Assembly: GCA_017305815.1 (NCBI GenBank)
Contig: JAFKJZ010000236.1
Span: 1-5,452, forward strand
Length of the DNA: 5,452 nt
Direction: 5' to 3'
Source: Hyphomicrobiales bacterium
GTDB lineage: Bacteria; Pseudomonadota; Alphaproteobacteria; Rhizobiales; Kaistiaceae
The stretch's first letter is position 1. Each line of letters opens with the position of its first letter. Below, piece by piece: positions 1 to 5,452 of this stretch. Below the pieces are notes generated by a model that saw only the letters and a program-made list of their open reading frames with translations, had not been told where the DNA came from and ran no database searches. Both the position numbers and the translations under genes were made by a program.

Positions 1-1389
<1,389 letters not shown>

Positions 1390-1395
1390 CTTCAT

Positions 1396-1402
1396 TCCTC
1401 CC
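1396..1402 (-). promoter_or_regulatory. Ribosome binding site of acs, decides between two ATGs
   Basis: The minus strand reads GGGAGGA followed by ATGAAGATG. The purine-rich core is immediately next to the first ATG, with zero spacing, and six bases from the second. Normal Shine-Dalgarno spacing is about 5 to 9 bases, which favours the second ATG (1387-1389) and a protein beginning MHDKIYPV. Acs homologues usually begin one or two residues before a similar K-(I/V)-(Y/H)-PV stretch, which agrees. Confidence 0.8.
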
Positions 1403-1445
1403 TGGCAGCCCCGCTTGTGGCGGTGCACGCCCTTATGCAGGCGGC

Positions 1446-1474
1446 ATTATGCGAATCCCGGCACTTCCGGCAAG
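1446..1474 (-). promoter_or_regulatory. Putative sigma-70-type promoter for acs
   Basis: On the minus strand, CTTGCC (1469-1474) is followed after 17 bases by CATAAT (1446-1451). CTTGCC matches five of six bases of the alphaproteobacterial -35 form CTTGAC, and CATAAT matches five of six of TATAAT. The -10 element overlaps the TAA stop of the upstream methyltransferase (1447-1449). Transcription would begin near 1439, giving a leader of about 50 bases before the acs ATG. AT-rich hexamers are scarce in this GC-rich background, which adds some weight. The match is by eye only; no transcript data support it. Confidence 0.42.
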
Positions 1475-2142
1475 CCAGTCTGGAGCGGTTCGCAAAAGCC
1501 GACTTCAAGAACTCGCACCCGCTTCACCGCCGCGTCCTCCAACGCGGGATGAACCGGGACCTGGTAGACGGCGAGATCGCGCACCGCGATCCTCGGCCGG
1601 TAGGTCCGGTCCGGGTCGCCGGCGATGACCGTCACGCCCGCCGCGGCGAGCGCCGCCAACCAGGGCATCAGCCGCGCCGCGAAACCGGAATCGTAGAAGA
1701 CGTCGCCGGCGAGCAGCACGTCGAAATCGCCGGCCGCGGATCCGATCACATCGGCCTGCCGGGCGTCGATCGTCGCGCCGTTTGCTGCAGCATTCAAAGA
1801 AATTGCTGCAACTGCGAAGAGATCGATGTCGACGGCGGCGACATGGCTCGCGCCGGCCCTGGCGGCGGCGATCGCAACCAGCCCGGAACCGGAGGCGAAA
1901 TCCAGCACGCGCCTGCCTCGCACGAGTTCCGGATGGTCGAGAACATGCCGCGCCAGCCCCTGCCCGCCCGCCCAGGCGAAGGCCCAGAACGGTGGCGGCA
2001 AGTCGGCGCGATCCAGCGCCGCTTCGGTCAGATGCCAAAGCGCGGTTGCCTCATCCGCTTGATAAAGCTCAATTTCCGGAACGAAGGCGACCGGCGCCAG
2101 CCGGGTCTGCTCGACGACGAAGCGCGCGGGATCGGCGATCAA
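1447..2142 (-). CDS. Class I SAM-dependent methyltransferase, METTL20/Nnt1-like (candidate ETF-beta protein-lysine methyltransferase)
   Basis: Predicted to transfer a methyl group from S-adenosylmethionine, probably to a protein. With the TTG start it has 231 residues. Visible marks: PPPFWAFAWAGGQ at 49-61, a segment typical of the METTL20/Nnt1 (COG3897) group just before the Rossmann fold; SAM motif I VLDFASGSG at 79-87; the acidic end of strand 2, VDID, at 104-107; and GDVFYD at 146-151, in the place of the catalytic motif of this group. The family includes mitochondrial ETFBKMT, which methylates the beta subunit of electron transfer flavoprotein, so that substrate is an inference. Genes of this type are often loosely labelled ribosomal L11 methyltransferase or nicotinamide N-methyltransferase. 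TTG at 2140-2142 is the only common start codon found between an in-frame upstream stop and the conserved region. It lies 7 bases after the EVE stop with no clear Shine-Dalgarno sequence, suggesting coupling. Confidence 0.85.
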   Translation of the reverse strand: MIADPARFVVEQTRLAPVAFVPEIELYQADEATALWHLTEAALDRADLPPPFWAFAWAGGQGLARHVLDHPELVRGRRVLDFASGSGLVAIAAARAGASHVAAVDIDLFAVAAISLNAAANGATIDARQADVIGSAAGDFDVLLAGDVFYDSGFAARLMPWLAALAAAGVTVIAGDPDRTYRPRIAVRDLAVYQVPVHPALEDAAVKRVRVLEVGFCEPLQTGLPEVPGFA

Positions 2143-2149
2143 TCCGGGC

Positions 2150-2578
2150 TCAGATCGCGGCCGGATCGAGCCCGCACAGCTCGCAGATCAGCTTCCAGTG
2201 AGCGTCGCCGACCGGCTGCACGGAAAGACGCGAATTGCCGACCAGCGCCATGCCCTCAAGCCGCGGCTCGGCCTTGGCCATCTCCAGCGAATAGGGCTTT
2301 GGGACGGGCCGGACGGCGCGCAGGTCGACGCATTCCCAGCGGCCGCTGTCATCGGTCGAATCCGGGTGGGCGAGCTTTGCCACCTCGACGATCCCGACGA
2401 TCTCCTTGCCGATATTGGAATGGTAGAAGAAGCCGCGATCGCCGAGCTGCATGGCGCGCATGTTGTTGCGCGCCTGGTAGTTGCGGACACCGTCCCATTC
2501 CTGGCCGGCCGCGCCCTTCTTCGCCAGATCGTCGAAGGAGAACACGTCGGGTTCGGACTTGAAGAGCCAGTAGGCCAT
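2150..2578 (-). CDS. EVE-domain protein (PUA-like, THYN1 family)
   Basis: A 142-residue, single-domain EVE protein, full length for the family. EVE domains have a PUA-like fold and are thought to bind modified bases in DNA or RNA; no enzymatic activity is expected, and the ligand here is unknown. Marks: YWLFKSEPDVFSFDDL at 3-18, the signature N terminus; WDGVRNYQARNNMR at 28-41; GDRGFFYHSN at 46-55, which carries pocket aromatics; IVGIVEV at 60-66; WECVDLRAVR at 81-90; and LSVQPV at 118-123 followed by a conserved tryptophan. ATG at 2576-2578 is preceded by GGAG with six bases between. The gene sits 39 bases after the YciI-like gene and 7 bases before the methyltransferase, so co-transcription is likely. 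In phage-defence or restriction loci EVE domains are fused to nucleases, but this one stands alone among housekeeping genes, which fits the common cellular type. Confidence 0.93.
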   Translation of the reverse strand: MAYWLFKSEPDVFSFDDLAKKGAAGQEWDGVRNYQARNNMRAMQLGDRGFFYHSNIGKEIVGIVEVAKLAHPDSTDDSGRWECVDLRAVRPVPKPYSLEMAKAEPRLEGMALVGNSRLSVQPVGDAHWKLICELCGLDPAAI

Positions 2579-2602
2579 GGGACGCTCCGATGGAAACGAT
2601 GA

Positions 2603-2629
2603 AAGCCGGTGTGCCGGTCAGGCCGGCTT
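2603..2629 (-). repeat. Inverted repeat across the end of the YciI-like gene
   Basis: AAGCCGG and CCGGCTT form a perfect 7-base inverted repeat (2623-2629 and 2603-2609) around a 13-base loop that contains the TGA stop of the YciI-like gene. A third CCGG inside the loop allows alternative small stems. On the transcript the second arm is followed by only a very short run of U, so this is not a convincing intrinsic terminator. It could be a weak processing or stability hairpin between the two genes, or chance in GC-rich DNA. Confidence 0.35.
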
Positions 2630-2896
2630 GCCGACGGCCCAGCGCCACGGCCGGACTTCGGTCGACTTGAACAGGCCCGCCTTGGCATAGGGATCGCCGG
2701 CGAGCACGGCGCGCGCCGCCGCTTCGTCCTCGGCCTCGAGGATCAGCAGCGAACCGCACATGTCGCCCTTGTCGTTCAGGAACGGACCGGCGATGGCGAT
2801 GCCGGCTTCCTTGAGCCACTCGATGTGGGCGGGACGGTTCTCGAGACGGACGGGCAGGCCGTCATCGCGATCGTTCAGGATAGCAACAAAATGCAT
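2618..2896 (-). CDS. YciI-like family protein
   Basis: A small protein of 92 residues, close to the usual length for YciI-like proteins (about 95-100). They have a dimeric ferredoxin-like fold; biochemical role is unknown for most, although relatives are part of dehalogenases and transcription-linked DGPF proteins. Family marks: a short first strand MHFVAIL; RPAHIEWL at 21-28 with the conserved histidine H24; AGIAIAGPF at 31-39; the GSLLILEAED strand at 48-57; and the ending DPYAKAGLF at 68-76 followed by V-R-P-W. The start at 2894-2896 is set by GGAGG five bases upstream and by the fold beginning there; an in-frame start further up at 2944 would only add a non-conserved tail. It is separated from gpsA by 111 bases and from the EVE gene by 39. 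No function can be assigned beyond family. Confidence 0.9.
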   Translation of the reverse strand: MHFVAILNDRDDGLPVRLENRPAHIEWLKEAGIAIAGPFLNDKGDMCGSLLILEAEDEAAARAVLAGDPYAKAGLFKSTEVRPWRWAVGKPA

Positions 2897-2901
2897 GAGG
2901 A

Positions 2902-2906
2902 CCTCC
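2902..2906 (-). promoter_or_regulatory. Ribosome binding site of the YciI-like gene
   Basis: The minus strand shows GGAGG followed by TCCTC and then the ATG at 2894-2896, a five-base spacing. This strong site supports the short 92-residue product over a longer in-frame reading from 2944. Confidence 0.8.
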
Positions 2907-2922
2907 AGCAAATGCGGGCCGC

Positions 2923-2951
2923 ACGGTAGGCGGCAGGCGGGCACACGTAAA
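2923..2951 (-). promoter_or_regulatory. Weak candidate promoter in the gpsA/YciI-like gap
   Basis: The 111-base space between gpsA and the YciI-like gene (2897-3007) holds no further gene that I can support. Within it, minus-strand TTTACG (2946-2951) and TACCGT (2923-2928) are 17 bases apart. They match the sigma-70 consensus at only four and three positions of six. The gap is long compared with the overlapping genes upstream, so a promoter here is reasonable, but this particular match is poor. No intrinsic terminator with a U-tract is visible in the gap either. Confidence 0.18.
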
Positions 2952-3007
2952 GGGCGGTGTTCAACGCGAGAGGGGATAGCGGTCGAACGGCTCCGGGCCG
3001 GCGCGCC

Positions 3008-3976
3008 TCAATCGACTTCGCGCTTCAGCGGCCGCAGCATCAGCGCTTCCGCCGCCGCGTCGATAGACAGCGTACCTTCGAGAATGGCGGCCACCGCCTC
3101 GGTGATCGGCATCGGCACGTCGAGGCGACGGGCGAGATCGCGCGCCACCGGCGCCGTCGCGGCGCCCTCGGCCAATGCCGGCGGCAGGGCGGCGCCGCTG
3201 CCGAGCGCATGGCCATAGGCGAAATTGCGCGATTGCACCGACGAGCAGGTGAGGACGAGGTCGCCGAGACCGGAAAGGCCCATCAGCGTTTCCGGCAGCG
3301 CGCCCTGCGCCTCGCCGAGCCGGCGCAATTCGGCGAATCCGCGCGCGATCACGGCAGCACTCGCGCTGGCGCCGAATTCGCGGCCGGCGACGATGCCGGC
3401 GGCGATCGCCAGCACGTTCTTGAAGGCGCCGCCGATCTCGACGCCGAGCATGTCGGTCTCGGCATAGGGACGGAAGCTTGCGGAGCCGAGCGCGTGACAG
3501 AGCGCCATGGCGAGCTTCAGCTCCGTCGCGGCGATGGTGACAGCGGTCGGCAGGCCGCGCGCCACGTCGACGGCGAAGCTCGGTCCAGACAGCACGGCGG
3601 GAGCGGCCGGCGGCAGCGCCTCGGCCAGCACCTCGGTCATCCGCTTGGCGGTGCCGCGCTCCAGCCCCTTGGCGCAGAGCACGACCGGCGTGTCCTCGCG
3701 GATGGCCTCGAGACGGCCGGCGACCTCGCGCACCGTCTGCGCCGGCGTCGCCAGCAGGATCGCGTCGGCGGAAAGCACCTCCTCGACCCGGTCGGTGACC
3801 TGCATCGCGTCCGGCAGTTTTACGCCCGGCAGATGGGCGCTGTTCTCGCGCGACGCCGCCATGTCGGCCGCGTTGCGGCCCCAGAGCGTGACCCTGCGGC
3901 CGGCGCGGTGGGCGGCGAGCGCCAGCGCCGAGCCCCAGGCGCCGGCGCCGACGACGGCGATATGGTCGATCGTCAT
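3008..3976 (-). CDS. gpsA: Glycerol-3-phosphate dehydrogenase [NAD(P)+], GpsA
   Basis: Reduces dihydroxyacetone phosphate to sn-glycerol 3-phosphate with NAD(P)H in the cytosol, supplying the backbone of phospholipids. The product is 322 residues, slightly shorter than the 339 of E. coli and complete. Marks: the Rossmann loop VVGAGAWGSALA at 8-19; the CAKGLE segment at 101-106 with K103; LSGPSFAVDVARGLPTA at 129-145; the helix GGAFKNVLAIAAGI at 182-195 carrying the catalytic lysine K186; GLSGLGDLVLTC at 233-244 with SRNFAYG following at 249-255; and AEGAATA at 269-275. ATG at 3974-3976 overlaps the NUDIX stop as ATGA, and GGAG lies eight bases upstream inside the NUDIX gene. A longer in-frame reading from 4060 adds 28 non-conserved residues ahead of the Rossmann strand and is rejected. 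Translational coupling to NUDIX and tsaD is likely. Confidence 0.97.
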   Translation of the reverse strand: MTIDHIAVVGAGAWGSALALAAHRAGRRVTLWGRNAADMAASRENSAHLPGVKLPDAMQVTDRVEEVLSADAILLATPAQTVREVAGRLEAIREDTPVVLCAKGLERGTAKRMTEVLAEALPPAAPAVLSGPSFAVDVARGLPTAVTIAATELKLAMALCHALGSASFRPYAETDMLGVEIGGAFKNVLAIAAGIVAGREFGASASAAVIARGFAELRRLGEAQGALPETLMGLSGLGDLVLTCSSVQSRNFAYGHALGSGAALPPALAEGAATAPVARDLARRLDVPMPITEAVAAILEGTLSIDAAAEALMLRPLKREVD

Positions 3977-4428
3977 GATGCCATCTCCAGCGCGGGCAAT
4001 CGGTCGAGCAGCGCATCCAGTTCGCCGAACAGCGCCTCGCCGAGCGGCAGGTCGAGCCAATAGAGCGCGAAGCGGATCGGCGGGCCGCCGCCATCCGGGT
4101 GCATTTCCAGCTGCTCCCAGCTTTCGGCGAAGTCGCCTTCGAGCGGCAGATGGAAGAACCAGCGCCGGTGCTGCCGCTCGGGGCCGCCCTCCGGCGCGTA
4201 GCGATAGTCGCGCTCGCCGAGCCGCGTCATGGCATCCGGCGCGACCAACCCGGTCTCTTCCAGAAATTCGCGCCGCGCCGCCTGCTCTGGCGTCTCGCCC
4301 GGCTCCATCGTGCCGCCGGGCACCTGGATGCCATATTCGGGAAAATCCGGCTCGCGGAAGACGAGCAGCCTGCCGCGCCAGGTGGCATAGAGCACGACCT
4401 TGCTCTTGCGGATGACGGCGTCGCTCAC
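3973..4428 (-). CDS. NUDIX hydrolase, substrate unknown
   Basis: A 151-residue single-domain NUDIX protein that should hydrolyse a nucleoside diphosphate linked to another moiety, using divalent metal. The full NUDIX box is present at residues 39-61: G, five residues, E, seven residues, then REFLEETGL, so all metal-binding glutamates are intact. Before it, strand [16 protein letters not shown] and the QVPGG lead-in are visible; a tryptophan- and aromatic-rich C-terminal half ([18 protein letters not shown]) follows. These do not point me to a named substrate class. The start is GTG at 4426-4428, overlapping the tsaD stop as GTGA, with AAGGGAG seven bases upstream; its stop overlaps the gpsA ATG. 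A reading extended further upstream would run through tsaD in another frame and is not supported. Position between tsaD and gpsA suggests shared expression rather than a shared pathway. Confidence 0.92.
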   Translation of the reverse strand: MSDAVIRKSKVVLYATWRGRLLVFREPDFPEYGIQVPGGTMEPGETPEQAARREFLEETGLVAPDAMTRLGERDYRYAPEGGPERQHRRWFFHLPLEGDFAESWEQLEMHPDGGGPPIRFALYWLDLPLGEALFGELDALLDRLPALEMAS

Positions 4429-5452
4429 GCCTTCGCTCCCTTGTGACCGGAGCCGAGCATCGGCGCCGCCATCTGGTCGAGCGGCCAGCGCGGCCGCGCC
4501 GGCGCAGCGAGATCGTCGTGCAGGCCGAGTGCCAGCCTTTCCGCTCCGGCCCAGGCGATCATCGCGCCATTGTCGGTGCAGAGCGCATGCGGCGGCGCCA
4601 CCAGGCGGAAGCCGCGCGCGGAAAGCTCGGCGTCGAGGCCGGCGCGCAGCGCCTTGTTGGCGGCGACGCCGCCGGCCACCACCAGGGTCGGGTCGGCAAG
4701 ATCCGGAAACTCGGCCCGGAACCGGTCGAGCGCATGGCCGATGCGGTCGCACACCACCAGCGTCACCGTCTGCTGGAAGGCGGCGCAGAGATCGTCGACG
4801 TCGGTCTCCGACAGCGGCGCGATCGCCTCGGCCTCAATGCGCAGCGCCGTCTTCAGGCCGGAGAAGGAGAAATCGGCGCCGGGCCGGCCATACATCGGCC
4901 GTGGCAGCGAGAAGCGATGGGGATTGCCGCGGGCGGCGGCGCGCTCGACAGCCGGGCCGCCCGGATAGGGAAGGCCAAGCAGCTTCGCCGTCTTGTCGAA
5001 GGCTTCGCCCAGCGCATCGTCAATGGTGGTGCCCCAGCGCTCATAATCGCCGACGCCGCGCACCAGCAGGATCTGGGTATGGCCGCCGGAGACCAGCAGC
5101 AGCAGATAGGGAAAGGCGATGCCGTCGGTGAGCCGCGCCGTCAGCGCATGGCCCTCCAGGTGGTTGATCGCGACCAGCGGCTTGTCGGCGGCGAGCGCCA
5201 GCGCCTTGGCCGTCGTCAGCCCGACGATGACGCCGCCGATCAGGCCGGGGCCCGCTGTCGCCGAAATGGCGTCGAGATCGCCGAAGCCGACGCCCGCCTC
5301 GTCCATCGCCGCCTGCACGATGCGATCGAGCGCCTCGACATGGGCGCGGGCGGCGATCTCCGGCACGACGCCGCCAAAGGCGGCATGGTCGTCGATCTGC
5401 GACAGCACGACATTGGAAAGGATCTCGCCGCGCCCCCCGGCGTCGCGCGACA
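4425..5452 (-). CDS. tsaD: tRNA N6-adenosine threonylcarbamoyltransferase TsaD, 5'-truncated by window edge
   Basis: Transfers the threonylcarbamoyl group from threonylcarbamoyl-AMP to A37 of ANN-decoding tRNAs, working with TsaB and TsaE; essential in most bacteria. The frame is open to the right edge: 341 residues are visible, and only a short N terminus with the usual GIETSCDET start is missing, so the whole protein should be about 360. Marks in order, in visible numbering: [15 protein letters not shown] from about 23; TAGPGLIGG near 65; NHLEGH at 96-101, whose two histidines bind the metal; LLVSGGHTQ near 118; [10 protein letters not shown] near 144; YPGGP near 162; FSFSGLKTA near 194; [12 protein letters not shown] near 258; and [11 protein letters not shown] near 292 with the third metal ligand, aspartate. 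The GTG at 5408 is internal, because homologous sequence continues in frame upstream of it ([15 protein letters not shown]). Formerly called gcp or ygjD. Its promoter lies outside the window. Confidence 0.97.
   Translation of the reverse strand, partial: SRDAGGRGEILSNVVLSQIDDHAAFGGVVPEIAARAHVEALDRIVQAAMDEAGVGFGDLDAISATAGPGLIGGVIVGLTTAKALALAADKPLVAINHLEGHALTARLTDGIAFPYLLLLVSGGHTQILLVRGVGDYERWGTTIDDALGEAFDKTAKLLGLPYPGGPAVERAAARGNPHRFSLPRPMYGRPGADFSFSGLKTALRIEAEAIAPLSETDVDDLCAAFQQTVTLVVCDRIGHALDRFRAEFPDLADPTLVVAGGVAANKALRAGLDAELSARGFRLVAPPHALCTDNGAMIAWAGAERLALGLHDDLAAPARPRWPLDQMAAPMLGSGHKGAKA

Noticed and set aside
2897..2944. Upstream in-frame extension of the YciI-like protein
   Set aside because: The 16 extra residues have no counterpart in the family, and GGAGG lies five bases before the ATG at 2894-2896.
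2897..3007. Intrinsic terminator after gpsA
   Set aside because: I looked for a GC stem followed by a U-run and found only short GC palindromes without a U-tract. Readthrough or Rho-dependent ending cannot be separated by eye.
3977..4060. N-terminal extension of GpsA by 28 residues
   Set aside because: Would overlap the NUDIX gene extensively and precede the Rossmann strand that normally starts the protein; the ATG at 3974-3976 has a suitable ribosome binding site and the ATGA overlap.
2957..4063. Plus-strand open frame of 368 codons opposite gpsA
   Set aside because: Antisense shadow of gpsA. The product is Arg/Gly/His-rich with no recognisable fold, while the minus strand encodes a complete GpsA.
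2961..4094. Minus-strand open frame of 377 codons overlapping gpsA in another frame
   Set aside because: Same strand as gpsA but a different frame; its Arg-rich sequence shows no conserved motif, whereas the gpsA frame is fully conserved.
3507..4415. Plus-strand open frame of 302 codons opposite gpsA and the NUDIX gene
   Set aside because: Spans the junction of two real genes on the other strand, is low complexity (Ser/Ala/Arg-rich) and has no motif.
4400..5131. Plus-strand open frame of 243 codons opposite tsaD
   Set aside because: Arg/Pro/Ala-rich antisense shadow of tsaD, which carries all its family motifs here.

Overview
The window reads as ordinary chromosome from a high-GC alphaproteobacterium, most likely a member of the Hyphomicrobiales (Rhizobiales). 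This rests on GC-rich third codon positions throughout, on the rhizobial character of the Acs, GpsA, TsaD and methyltransferase sequences, and on the gene set. I remember a tsaD/gpsA/YciI-like/EVE grouping in rhizobial genomes; no search was run. I found no mobile element, CRISPR array, tRNA, rRNA or foreign-looking segment.

All seven genes lie on the minus strand, so transcription runs from high to low coordinates. In that order: tsaD (tRNA t6A synthesis; its 5' end lies beyond the right edge), a NUDIX hydrolase, gpsA (sn-glycerol-3-phosphate dehydrogenase), a YciI-like protein, an EVE-domain protein, a METTL20/Nnt1-like methyltransferase, and acs (acetyl-CoA synthetase; its 3' end lies beyond the left edge).

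The first three are joined by 4-base stop/start overlaps (GTGA at 4425-4428, ATGA at 3973-3976) and almost certainly form one translationally coupled operon. A 111-base gap separates gpsA from the YciI-like gene. The next three genes are closely packed, with gaps of 39 and 7 bases. The methyltransferase appears to start at TTG with no good ribosome binding site. A 57-base gap then leads to acs. A plausible sigma-70-type promoter overlaps the methyltransferase stop codon and would let acs be expressed on its own.

Functionally the window combines tRNA modification (TsaD), phospholipid precursor synthesis (GpsA), acetate activation (Acs) and four accessory proteins whose substrates cannot be read from sequence: NUDIX, YciI-like, EVE and the methyltransferase. 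I see no clear undescribed system. The points most worth following are the probable ETF-beta-type lysine methyltransferase beside acs, its TTG start, and the putative acs promoter. The long plus-strand open frames are antisense shadows of these genes.
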